Below, in pieces: positions 11,975 through 22,499 of a DNA stretch of 64,000 bases. The stretch is from Dipteronia dyeriana. Lineage: Eukaryota > Streptophyta > Magnoliopsida > Sapindales > Sapindaceae. Positions within the stretch are counted from its first letter, which is position 1. Every line of letters begins with the position of its first letter. The stretch lies in contig CM065297.1 of assembly GCA_032871835.1 (NCBI GenBank), positions 68,001,253 to 68,065,252 of the forward strand, given 5' to 3'. Both the position numbers and the translations under genes were made by a program. The notes beneath the pieces were generated by a model. It did not search any database. It was not told where the DNA came from and saw only the letters and a program-made list of their open reading frames with translations.

Positions 11975-14900
11975 ATGATTATCTACAAATATAATTTTTG
12001 TTATTGTTCAGAAATCGTGACCCCATCCGTAATCAAAATCCTAAAAGACAATACTTTAACTGGTGATAATTATGTCACATGGAAAAAGAAAATTGGGCTT
12101 TTGTTGCAATCCGAAAAGTATAAGTTTGTTCTATGCACTCCTAAACTACCTACTTCTACTAATGAAACTACTCAGGAGAAAGGAGATTATTATTAGCTGT
12201 GGGGGTCTTCACATAAGATGGCTAAATGTTACATTATGGCCACCATCTCCAACGTGTTGCAACAGCAACTTGAACGAATGGAGATTGCTGCCGATATAAT
12301 GATGTCTCTAGAGGAGATGTTTTCTATGAGGTCTAGGACGACTAAGGCTCAGTTTGGCATTGTTGTGCTGTAGGGAGAAGTGCTTCTGAAATTGCTGTGG
12401 GGGGAATTGCTTCTGAAATTGCTGTGGGAAGAATCAGCTGAGTGTTTGGTAAACTGATTTTCAAAAATGCTGTGAGAGCTAAAAGCAATTTCAATGTGTT
12501 TGATAAACTGATATAAAAAGTGTTGTGAGTGTGTAAAATTACTAAAAGGACAAAGACATCTAACCGGTCTAATTTGCTATACTCTATATTTTTCTTGTTT
12601 TTTTGTATTTAGTGTTAAGTGTTTTATAATTATGGTACTTTATTGAATTAATTAGTCCTATTTTTTATTCTACTTTATTTAATTAATTAGTCATATTTCT
12701 TTATTTCTTTATTTCTTTATTTTATTCTACTTTATTTTTTATTTCATTTTTATTTTACTTTATTGAATAAGTTATGGAAACATTTTTTTTTTTACGAAAA
12801 TATAAACCCAATTTTTTTTGTTAAATTTCGTTAAAGGCAAGGACAAAATTGGAAAGTTAGTAAAATTTCATTTAATATCACTGTAGCGCATTTTCTAAAA
12901 GCAGAAGCCAAAATCTAAAAGCATGTATTTGTAGCTTCTTAAAAACTCAGTTGGGAGAAGCTAAAAGTGACCAAAAGCACTTCCCCACGATTTTACCAAA
13001 CACCATGTCTGAGGTCTAGAATCACTTTTGACCCCAAAAGCAGCTGGGCAAGCAATGCCAAACTAAGCCTAAGAGAGAGGCAGTGACTGCTTTCATGAAT
13101 CTTAGGATGAAACCTGGACAAGCTGTGAAAGATCATATGATGAAAGTCATAGCACTTCTCAACATTGTTGAACTTAATGGTGCAGAGATAGATGGTGAGA
13201 AAAAAATTGACATGACTGTCAACTCACTATCAGATTCCTTTGATCATTTCAAGTTGGACTATACCTTGAATAATAAGGAATACACCTTGCAAAGCCTGTT
13301 GCAAGATGTTCAAAGCGCAGAAAAAATCCTTGTGAAAGGCAAGGGTCAAGAGATTCATATGCTTGGTAAGTTGCCACTGTTAAAGACCCGTAAGAAGGTC
13401 AAGAGACAACAGAAGAAAAAGCAATTTGGGCCTTCTTAGAAGGAAACCAAGAGAGTAACCAAGATCAAAGAGAAGTGTATCCTTTGTGGTGAAAACGGAC
13501 ATTGGAAAAGAAATTGCCAAAAGCCTCAAGACAAAACGGAAGAAGGTAATATTATTTTTCATGAAACATGTTTTTTGGAGGATTCTAAAGATTCTTGGAT
13601 CATAGACTCCAGAGCCACTAATCATGTTTGGATTTCCTTACAGGGGTTCAAGGAAAGGAGAAGGCTTAATGAGAACAAATTCAACTTGCATTTAGTCAAT
13701 GGAGTATTGGTGTCTGCTAGTTCAGTGGGAGATATTATAACTAGTTTAGATTCTTATAGGCATTTAGATTTAATAGACTTTTATTATATACCTCAATTCA
13801 AGAGAAATTTAATTTCTGTTTATTGTTTTAATAAATTTGGTTATTCGGTTACTTTTAGTAAAACTTTTCTTATTAGTAAGAATGACAAATATATTTGCAA
13901 AGGTACATTGGAAAACGGTTTATTCTAATTGCATAGAAGTATCTCTCATTTGTTAGAGATGGAATCAACGGAACCTAATCATAAAAGAGTAAAATTATCA
14001 AAAGATGAAACCTACCTATGACATTTGCACCTAAATCATATTAACCTTAATAGGATTAAAATATTAGTAAGTGGAGGACCTCCAAGTGACTTAAAGGTTG
14101 ATATTCTACCAACTTGTGAATCTTGTTTGGAAGGTTAAATGACCAAAAGGTCATTTACGACCAAAGGCACAAGAGCCATCAAATGTTTAGGATTGATACA
14201 CATTGATGTGTGTGGACCTATGAGAATTCAAGCTAGAGGTGGATATGAGTACTTCATCACTTTCACAGATGATCACTCAAGATTTGGCTATGTGTATCTC
14301 ATGAGGCATAAGTCAGATGCTTTTGACATGTTCAGAGCATTTAAAGCTGAAGTATAAAATCAGCTTAAGAAACGCATAAAAATCTTGAGGTCTGATCATG
14401 GTGGAGAATATCTATCTGGTGAGGTCTGATCACGGTGGGATAATTTCTCAGTTTTCTGCACCAGATACACCTCAACAAAATGGGGTGGCAGAATGGAGAA
14501 ATAGAACTCTTTTGGACATGGTTAGGTCTATGTTAAGTTATTCAACGCTTCCTAATTCTTTTTGGGGATATGCTTTACAAACCGCTATGTACATTCTAAA
14601 CGATGTACCATCTAAGTCAATTCCTGAAACACAGCATGAGTTATATACCGAAACGTGTAGTTTACAATACTTAAGGATATTTGGATGTCCTACGTACGTG
14701 TTCAAAGAAAAGACAGAAAATATGGAGTCCCTTTCAAAAACCTGTATTTTTGTAGGGTATCCAAAATGAACAAAAGGATATTATTTCTATAGTCTTTCAG
14801 ATATTAAAGCATTTGTTTCGACAAATGCTAAACTTCTAGAAGAGTACTATATGAATAATTTTGTGCTTAAAAGTATAATTGTCCTGAATTATCTTTCAGG

Positions 14901-16640
14901 AGACACGATTCCATAAGAGGTTTCACAACCAAGCCCAATTGTAAGTTCCGTACCAACACAGAATCAACAATCTACCATACCTCATCCTAGTGGGAGGGTT
15001 AGTAGATAACCCGAGAGATACATCGGTCTAGGAGAATATGTGGAGAATCTTCCAGACGACGATGATCCCTGTATGTACAAGAAAGCAATGAAGATGTTTA
15101 TTGTCGCCATTGGCAAAAAGCAATGCAATCCAAAATTGAATCTATGTTCAAAAAAAAGTCAGGTCTCTTGTAGACTTGCCTACAGGGATAAAACTCATTG
15201 GGTGCAAGTAAGCATACAAAAGGGAAAGAGGAATGGATGGAATGGTGGAAACCTTTAAAGCTAGATTGGTAGCTAAAGGTTATACAATGAAGGAAGGAAT
15301 CGGTTATGAAGAAACCTTCTCTCCCGTGGCCATGCTTAAATCTATTAGGATACTCTTATCCAATGCAACATCTCTCGACCTAGAGATTTGGCAAATGGAC
15401 GTCAAGACAGCTTTCCTTAATGGAAGTCTTGACGAAAGTGTCTATATGATGGAACCAGAAGGATTCAATGAAAATGGCCAAGAAAAAAAGGTATGCAAGT
15501 TGTAAAGATCCAGATATAGATTGAAGCAAGCATCCAGATCCTGGAACATAAGGTTCGACAAAGCCGTTAAAAGTTTTTGATTTATTCAAAACCTTGACAA
15601 GCCTTTTGTATACAAAAGGATTAAAGGCGACAAGTTGGTTTTCCTAGTTCTTTAAGCTAATAAAATACTACTAATCGGAAACGATGTAGGTGTATTGACA
15701 TATGTAAAAGAATTGTTAGCAAAACAATTTGATATGAAGGACTTAGAAGAAGCAAGTTATATTTTTGGTATCTAAGTCATATGGGATAGAAAGAATAGAA
15801 CGATTGCATTATCCCAAGCTTCATACATAGATAAAATCTTGTCTAGGTTTTCCATGCAAGATTCCAGGAAAGGTATGTTACCTTTCAGATATAGAATCAA
15901 ACTTTCTAAGGAACAAGTTCCTAAGATTGAGCATGAAGAGCAATTCATGAGTAGGGTTCCTTATGCATCGGCAGTTGGAAGTCTCATGTATACAATGCTC
16001 TGTACTAGACCAGATATTTGTCTTGTTGTGGGCATAGTTAACAGGTTTCAATTCGAAGCCTGGTCCTGATCACTAGACTGCAGTCAAGAATATTTTCAAG
16101 TATCTCAGAAGAACTAGAGATTATATGCTTGTATACTTTTGAGAGGATTTAATTCCAGTTGGGTATATTGATTCTGATTTTCAGTCAGACATTGACCCAG
16201 GAGATCAATATCAGGATGTGTTTACTATTGGAGGAGGGGCAGTCATATGGAAGAGTATCAGGCAATCTTATATTGCTGATTCAACCATGGAAACCGAGTA
16301 TGTTGCAGCATGCAAGGTTGTTAAAGAGGTTGTCTGGCTCCGCCAATTCTTGATTGACTTGGAAGTGGTTCTTGATACGAATAAGCAGATCACTATCTAT
16401 TGAGATAATAGTGGAGCAGTGGATAATTCATGAGAACCAAAAAGTCATAAGAGAGGGAAACACATTGAAAGAAAGTATCACCTTCTGAGGGAAATTGTGC
16501 ATAGGGGTGACGTGACCATTACCAAGATCGCGTCAGCAGATAATCTAGCGGATCCCTTTACAAAGGTTATTCCATAAAAGAGTTTTGATAGGCATATAGA
16601 GAACATGGGGATGAGAGATATGACATATTTGCTATAGAGC
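11975..16640 (+). pseudogene. Element E gag-pol remnant
   Basis: Gag N-terminus at 11975-12196 (LTGDNYVTWKKKI), a MITE at 12346-13069, then Gag continues at 13073-13440. A CCHC knuckle (CILCGENGHWKRNC) lies at about 13477-13520. The protease site is IIDSRATNHV at about 13597, where DSGATNH is usual, so the catalytic Gly is lost. The pre-integrase and integrase blocks lie at 13930-14770 with stops and a local repeat at 14390-14440. RT is at 15233-15780 with FSPVAM and MDVKTAFLNGSL. The catalytic YVDD is replaced by stop-Ala-Asn-Lys at about 15654-15665. RNase H runs 16130-16640, with TEYVAACK, DNSGA and LADPFTK still visible. This would be the polyprotein of a Tnt1-like element. Stops and frameshifts occur throughout, so it is dead. 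Confidence 0.88.
12346..13069. mobile_element. Tourist/PIF-Harbinger-like MITE (724 bp) inside gag of element E
   Basis: Terminal inverted repeats GGCTCAGTTTGGCATTG (12346 on) and GGCTTAGTTTGGCATTG (minus strand from 13069) match at 16 of 17 positions. The flanks are TAA at 12343-12345 and 13070-13072, the Tourist-type 3-bp target duplication. The longer CTAA also repeats. Subterminal 'gcttctg' and 'agctgctttt' motifs are repeated. There is no coding capacity. Taking out the element and one TAA leaves the Gag reading frame continuous, so the insertion and its exact ends are well supported. Confidence 0.85.
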
Positions 16641-16700
16641 AATTGGGAGATTGTTAGGGTTATGCTCGATGGCAATAGCGTATTGTTAGGTTTTAGATTA
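16641..16700 (+). repeat. PPT and truncated 3' LTR of element E
   Basis: The polypurine tract AATTGGGAGA (16641-16650) is followed by TGTTAGGGTTATGCTCGAT, matching the start of the 5' LTR. Similarity fades after about 16675, and an A-family LTR starts at 16701. Confidence 0.8.
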
Positions 16701-17433
16701 TGTTGGCATTAATTCCATATCAAAATAATGTTTACTTGTAATGATTTAGTTGTTTAGGTTCATAATGATTCAAGCTTCAAAGAATAAATAACAACTAGTC
16801 AAACCAAGTTCAAAGTCTTCAAAGAGAAAGGATGATATATGGTTCTACAAAGGTATATTAAGACCTTATCTTTCTCTTACAAGGCTTAAGGCACACACAC
16901 ATAATTCATACATTTTTGTCCATGTATAGTTGTGTACCACTAAAGGCACACACACACAATTCATGCATTTGTGTCCCTACACAGTTGTGCACCATTAAAA
17001 GCACACACACAATTCATACATTTGTGTCCTTGCATAGTTATGCACCATTAAAGGCACACACACATAAATCATACATATGTGTCCCTATATTGTTGTGCTT
17101 ATTTATAACACATTCACACACTTGAAGATGAATGCTCAAGTATTGGTATGAAAATAACTTGTTTTGGAAAAATGTATAATTGGAGACTATTTCTATGTAG
17201 TTTGCATTCTAGTGTGAATTGTGTTTGTATGTGTATATGTTTGTATAACATGGATATTGAAATTATTTTAGTCTTAAATCATTTGTGATTGAGTTCCAGT
17301 CATTTTGGTTACTCATACTATTGAATTCAAGTTCTAAGTCAAAAGATACTACACTTACAACTCATGTTGTGTACATTGTCTTCAATTTTATATATCGAGT
17401 CAAATTCTTATTTTTTGGATAAGTATCTTATAT
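16701..17433 (+). repeat. A-family LTR fragment, cut by element B
   Basis: Starts TGTTGGCATTAATTCC, like the minus-strand start of the element A LTR at 4783. It follows that LTR to the equivalent of about 4165, where 'agtatcttatat' meets the first base of B. The rest of this LTR is not found after B. Confidence 0.8.
16890..17107 (+). repeat. Four-copy 55-bp minisatellite in the A-family LTR
   Basis: Copies at 16890, 16945, 17000 and 17053 with lengths 55, 55, 53 and 55. Each begins (G/A)GCACACACAC and ends near 'gttgtgcaccattaaa'. Element A's LTR has about two copies. Confidence 0.85.
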
Positions 17434-17734
17434 TGTAAGTTTCTCGGTGTTTGAATAGCTTATTTCGTTGACAACAACATTTGGGGATCTATATGTAAGG
17501 GTAGTTTAGGGCTTCATTGTTCGTAACCAAGCTCAAGCATCAAAGGTAAAATCACCTGCGTAACTTTCATTGAAGAGGTATTAGTGCACACACACACTCA
17601 TGCATTTTATTTTAATTATCTTGCATATATGCTTATTTTCCATCGTGTGTGCCTTGTGTATCTTAGTTCTTGCTTGAGTGTTGAATGTATGTTTGTGCCT
17701 TAAAAAGAGGATTATTTCCTCTATTCTGCAGTTT

Positions 17735-18000
17735 AGACCGCTCTCTGTGCACTGCCCTCGCTGCGGCTTGCACAACGGTGTTTACCTGAGGATTAATGTT
17801 GTGGCTACCGCAGTCTGTGCTTGTTGCATACATCACGGTCTCCCAAGCGGAGTTTCACAGATGTTGCATGCTGTCCAGACCGCTGTCTGTGCACACTGCA
17901 TGCACAGCGGTCTACATAGGGGTGTTATCCAGGCGATACACCGCTCTCTGTGCCGTGGTCTGGACACTTACCTGGACCGCGGTACAACCAGCGGTCATGA
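17735..18000. promoter_or_regulatory. GC-rich palindrome block upstream of the element B promoter
   Basis: Dense repeats of ACCGC and GCGGT, with ACCGCGGT at about 17977, and 'gtctggacact', 'gtgcatgcac'-like elements, in otherwise AT-rich DNA. Homologous blocks lie at 44676-44850 (F), 56700-56995 (C, 5' LTR) and 61880-62160 (C, 3' LTR). Sirevirus LTRs are known to carry clusters of CG-rich palindromes near the promoter, so I read this as a cis-regulatory block. Confidence 0.6.
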
Positions 18001-18023
18001 CGGGATTTGGTTGCTTTTCGCCC

Positions 18024-18059
18024 AAAACGATGCCATTTTGTGTAGGGCAACATATATAT
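18024..18059 (+). promoter_or_regulatory. LTR core promoter of element B
   Basis: A decayed palindrome AAAACGATGCCATTTT (18024-18039), 'gtgtagggc', then TATATAT (18053-18059) and a CT-rich tract. The same order occurs in C and F. Confidence 0.7.
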
Positions 18060-18965
18060 TTGTTCTCTTCTCTTCTCCTTGTTCTTAAAAGTCCAAGAAG
18101 CCATTTTTATGTGTTCTTAGTTTTTCTAGAGAAAGAGGGACTCCCAAACACTCATCTTTACTTAACCCAACTTCATCTCATGATCATCTAGCTTCATTCT
18201 AGGATCATTTAAGCATGGAGCATCATCTTCTTCTTGACTAGGTAACTTCTACATGCTCTAGACCTCATAGTTTCATTGCAAAGACATGTATGCTTAGGGT
18301 TTTAGTCTTTATTGCATATTAAATGCTTGTTTGAATGTTTCATTCCTCTCATGATATGCTTGTGTATCGATTGTTGGGTGAGATGCATTATTTTGTGATA
18401 GCTAGAATTTAGGATGGTTTTACCTTTCTAGCTAATTCTTCTTGCCTTTGCATTTAGAACATTGATATCTATGATTTGCTTTAATTGCCATTATTAATCC
18501 TAGATAAGCATGAATGTCTTGACCTAGCATATTTGCATATAGAATATTTCTGCATATTCACTTAGGTTGCCATTATCTCTTCATTGTTGGTTAAGCTTGT
18601 GGCTATGTGATTAGTGCATAAGGTTTGTGATCCAAAATCACTATTAAGGCCCGTTGGGTAGAGTGAAAGGGTTAGTAATTGGAGGGTTATACGGGAGGTC
18701 AACCTAGGTTGTAAACCTTTACTCAATAGTGGATTTTGAGGATCAAGGGTGGCACTCTATACAACCGGTGGTTTTTCCCATTTGGAGGGTTTCCACGTAT
18801 ATATTGTGTGTTGTTATTGTTTTATATTTGTTGTATTTTATTTGAACATTTAGTAGAATTGGGTAGAATTGTTAATATTGATTAATTCGTAAAATTGGTA
18901 ATCTATCGAATTAAAACCTATTCACCCCCTATAGGTTATAGACACACATTTTCTAGGAATTTTCA

Positions 18966-18983
18966 ATTGGTATCAGAGCCAGT
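18966..18983 (+). other. Primer-binding site of element B
   Basis: ATTGGTATCAGAGCCAGT directly after the LTR, complementary to initiator-Met tRNA. Confidence 0.9.
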
Positions 18984-18999
18984 GCCTAGATATACTTAG

Positions 19000-20628
19000 T
19001 TGATCCGTGCATTATGTGTGTATTACCTTATGCATTTTGGTTGTTTGCATTTTGTGTGTTGTAATACATTTGCATCTTCATATCATTTATTACCCTCAAA
19101 CACTATAAGTGGAAATGGAAATAGTCATGAGGGAGCCTCAAGCACAAGACCCCCTTTGCTCAATGTGGTGAATTATGCTTCTTGGAAGGGCAAGATGGAA
19201 GCCTATCTTTGCCAAATAGATGATCGTGCTTGGATGGCTATTGAAGATGGGTATACTCCTCCAACAATGACCATTGACAATGGTGTAGAAGCTCTTCAGC
19301 CCAAGTCTAATTGGAGTACTCAAGAGTTTGAAGCATCCAAGTGGAACAATAAGGTTATGCATGCCATCCTTTGTGCCATGGACGATAATCAGTACAAGCT
19401 GGTCCAAAACACTAGGATTGCAAAAGAGGCTTAGGACATTCTTCAAACGGCACATAAGGGAACCGAGGTAGTCAAGGACTCAAAGCTCCAAGTCCTCTAA
19501 ATGCAATTTGAGATGATTAGGATGGAGGAGCATGAATGCTTCAATGACTTCCAAGTGAAGTTAATGGATATTGTCAACCAAAGCCATAAACTTGGTGACC
19601 CCTATTCAGATAGGAGAGTCAAGCAAAAAATTATGAGGTCACTTCCGTCAAGGTTCGAATCAAAGGTGACGGCACTTGAAGAGAATGGTGAGTACAAGAA
19701 TATGAAGCCAAGTGAAGTTATTGGAAGACTTCTAGCTTATGAGTCAAGATGGAACACCTCACCCACACCTTCGAAGAAGCAAAAGAGCATTGCCTTGAAG
19801 ACCACTAAGGTTGAAGAAATTGAGGAGGACTCAGATGAAGAAATGGCTCTCATGGTTAAAAGATTCAAGAAATTTATGAAGTTTGAGAGAAAAGGATTTG
19901 GGTCAAAGGGAAAGAAAGTGAAAAAGAAAACTCCTTTCAAGAAGATGGAAAAGTCTCAAGAAAGTGACTCCAAGAAGGGCATTCAATGCTATGAATGCAG
20001 TGGTTTTGGTCACATCGCTCCAGAATGTGCAAATTTGAAGAAGAAGAAGAAGAAGGGGAAGGCAATAGCGGCTACTTGGAGCATTAGTGAAGACTTAGAA
20101 GAGGAAGAAAAATCTTTGAATGATGAAGATAGAGTTGCCAACTTCATTACGTTCACAACATCTCATAATGGCAAGGAAGTTGTGAGTGATAAGGAAGAAA
20201 TAAGTGACTATAGTGATGAGAGTACCTCTTCTAACTCCAGATTTGAGATTGGTAAGGAAATGGACTATGTAGACTTTATAATTTTTTTTAAAAAGTCTAG
20301 ATTGAAAAAGAAGAAGGAGATTCAAGAGTTGAAAAAGGAGAACCTAGAGTTGACTTTCAAGATTACTCACTTGAGTGAGAAAGTAAAGAGTGAAAATGAG
20401 TTAGAAGAGAGTTTGAAGTTGGAGCTTATGATCACTAAGAAGAGTGAAGAGAACTTAAAGGATGAGCTTAGGGAAGCGAAAGAATTAGTTGCCAAGATGA
20501 CATCCGGAACCGAGAGACTTGGCAAGATGCTATCATGTGGGAAGAGTCCTAGTGATAAAATGGACTTAGGATATGTGGAAGGCAAGGATGCCATTTCCTT
20601 GAAGAAGACCATCTTTGTCAAGAGTTAA
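19000..20628 (+). pseudogene. Element B gag remnant
   Basis: One frame with two nonsense codons: TAG at 19432 in place of the Trp of KEAW, and TAA at 19498 in place of a Gln. The order is a UBN2-type Gag domain (NYASWKGKMEAYL; DNQYKLVQ; RSLPSRFESKVTAL), an acidic linker, an intact CCHC knuckle CYECSGFGHIAPEC at 19987-20028, a Lys-rich patch, and a long Glu/Lys coiled coil from about 20290 to 20560. It ends at 20628 just before the deletion joint with pol. This is the capsid protein. Homologues are in C (58138 on) and D (minus strand). Confidence 0.88.
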
Positions 20629-20689
20629 AAGGATAAAGAGACTCAAGGTTCACACCAACAAATGAGTTTGAATGAAGTTAGCTTGAAAC

Positions 20690-21389
20690 TTAGCTAGGAT
20701 GCTAGTGGAAAAAGTGTGGATCAAAGTCTATATCAGGGCATGATAGGGAGCTTGCTATACTTGACTGCTAGTAGGCTCGATATAGCCTTTAGTGTTGGTG
20801 TGTGTGCTAGGTATCAAGCCAACCCAAGGAATCCCATCTCTCATCCGTGAAGAGAATCATTCGATATGTGAATGGGACATCCAACTATAGGATATGGTAC
20901 TCTTTTGACACTAATGCTAGTTTAGTTGGCTTTAGTGATATAGATTGGGTAGGTAATTGTGATGATAGGAAGAGTACATCAGGCGGTTGCTTCTTCCTAG
21001 GGAACAATCCTGTTTCTTGGTTTTTCAAGAAGAAAAATTCCATCTCATTATCCACAGTCGAGGCCGAGTATATAGCCGTTGGGAGTGCTTGCGCACAACT
21101 CTATTGGATGAAGAAATTGCTTGCGGATTATGGATTTGAGCAAGGTACCCTAACCCTTTATTGTGATAACATGAGTGCCATTAATATTTCAAAAAATCCT
21201 GTCCAACATTCTAGAACAAAGCATATTGACATTAGACATCATTTCATTCGAGAGCTAGTTGAGAGCAAATGCATTGCACTTGAACATGTGGGCACAAATG
21301 ATCAACTAGCGGATTTGTTTACGAAACCACTAGATTCAACTAAGTTTAAATCTCTTAGTATGTCTATTGGGATTTGTCATATGCATTGA
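20690..21389 (+). pseudogene. Element B RT C-terminus and RNase H
   Basis: Starts within the region after RT (MIGSLLYLTASR, 20738 on), shifts frame near 20847, then reads an apparently complete RNase H to the stop at 21389. The acidic catalytic positions are present: SDIDW, VEAEY and CDN. The terminal QLADLFTKPLD motif is also present. Together with the gag remnant this shows that the element lost protease, integrase and the RT catalytic core in one deletion. Confidence 0.87.
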
Positions 21390-21791
21390 GCAAAGAGAGC
21401 AAACTTGCATTCTAATAAGCAAATAATTGTTCAATCTTATGCTCTTTAATTAATTGCTTGAGTATCTTGGATGTATATATTATTATATGACTTTTCATTT
21501 AATAAGTGTGTTTTTGCCTTTTTCGAAATGCATTTCTCATTTGTGTTCAAACATGTATTTTTGGACTAGGAAATTTGATTGGGAAGTACATTTGATTGAC
21601 CGAAAGTTTATCTCCATGTTTATGAAAACTTGATCTTGACATGCTTAAAGTGTTATGCATGATGAATTTATTGAATGCTTACAAAATGATTACAAATATG
21701 TGTGCAAGTGACTTTTGAGACTTCGTTCAATAAGGATATTGTATCCATTTCAAGGATTTTCACATTCCTATAGTCTCTCTCTCTTTACTTA

Positions 21792-21870
21792 TTGAACAAG
21801 GTTACTATCATACGGGCATCTTGTCTGGAAAAATCTAAAAGGGTGCAATAGTCGCTCATGTCTTGTTCAA
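21792..21870 (+). ncRNA. Conserved two-stem RNA structure, copy in element B
   Basis: Outer stem TTGAACAAG (21792-21800) with CTTGTTCAA (21862-21870), perfect over 9 bp. Inner hairpin CGGGC-ATCTT-GTCTG (21813-21827) uses two G-U pairs. Constant single-stranded parts are CTATCATA before the hairpin and GAAAAATC...GGGTGCAATA...CTCATGT after it. See the copies at 48302 and 60768. Confidence 0.6.
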
Positions 21871-22100
21871 CTTGTAAAGTTTGATAGTTACTTTTTTTTG
21901 GTTAAACTATATCTTGTTTTCCATTGATAATTTGGTGCAAATTGGGTTGACTTCTCTTGGAACCTCATGTGCTATTTTCCTTTGCCAAATACAATGCTTT
22001 TGGAAGTTAATGTTGCATGTACTTCATTCAAGCCAATCTTTCGCACATGTTCCAATCAATAAAACTAAATTATCTCTAGATGGCAATTATTTAAAGAGAA

Positions 22101-22499
22101 ACATATGTATCCTAACCATGCTCTCTAGAATAATATTCCACATGATTTCATGCCTACAAACAGTTGAAAAGATGAAATAGAAAGCAAGCTTTAAGAGTAA
22201 GGAAATACCTTAGCAAGTTTTTTTTAATCAATGAGAGGTCCGTGCTCTTTTTATGAGCTCCCTTGGCTTGTTTGTCTTCATGACAACAATTTGTCAGTGT
22301 GTCATCCTAAGAGGATAAAGACCAAACATCTCAACTCAAATAAACATATAAAAATGACTTTCTATAAAAGTCTTAACAATCAACTGTCACAATATAAATT
22401 TCAAAAATGGACTTCTCTAAAGTCAATCAACAAATTTTGACTGTCATAGCAATATTTGTGAGATAGCTAAGTTCATTACAAAGTTATAGGCAAACAAAG
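22101..22499. other. Unassigned junction sequence
   Basis: Between the last recognisable base of B and the first of D. I see no ORF with family signatures, no terminal repeats and no similarity to the other elements in the window. Confidence 0.5.

Larger units (their letters stand above)
8323..16700 (+). mobile_element. Element E: Tnt1-like Ty1/Copia retrotransposon
   Basis: A 5' LTR (8323-10633), intact PBS, 1.3 kb leader, gag-pol remnant, PPT (16641-16650) and the first about 25-50 bp of a 3' LTR (16652 on). The order gag, protease, integrase, RT, RNase H is Copia. The 3' LTR starts TGTTAGGGTTATGCTCGAT against TGTTGGGGTTATGCTCGAT in the 5' LTR and is lost before the A-family LTR that begins at 16701. 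A MITE has inserted in gag. It sits inside the integrase of element G. Because the 3' end is gone, no target-site duplication can be checked. Confidence 0.88.
17434..18965 (+). repeat. 5' LTR of element B (1532 bp)
   Basis: Starts TGTAAGTTTCTCGG and ends ATTTTCA directly before the PBS. In order it holds a GC-rich palindrome block (17735-18000), the AAAACGA palindrome, the TATA box, a pyrimidine-rich start region, and near its end the GTGG...CCACGTA stem (18768-18796) and a short C tract. It aligns with the LTRs of C and, more weakly, F. Confidence 0.88.
17434..22100 (+). mobile_element. Element B: internally deleted Sirevirus-like Copia
   Basis: 5' LTR, intact PBS, gag with coiled coil and knuckle, then a direct join near 20640-20690 to the last part of RT and to RNase H, followed by about 0.7 kb of untranslated sequence. 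Protease, integrase and most of RT are deleted. The untranslated part aligns with those of C and F until about 22095, and no PPT or 3' LTR follows, so the 3' end is lost. It is inserted in an A-family LTR. Confidence 0.85.

Noticed and set aside
14390..14440. Repeat of 'ggtctgatcatggtgg' in the integrase of E
   Set aside because: A small local duplication with loss of intervening bases in a dead pol; ordinary decay.
17678..18191. Two overlapping plus-strand open frames with many Cys residues
   Set aside because: They are translations of the GC-rich palindrome block and promoter of the LTR of B. Homologous blocks in C and F do not preserve the frame.
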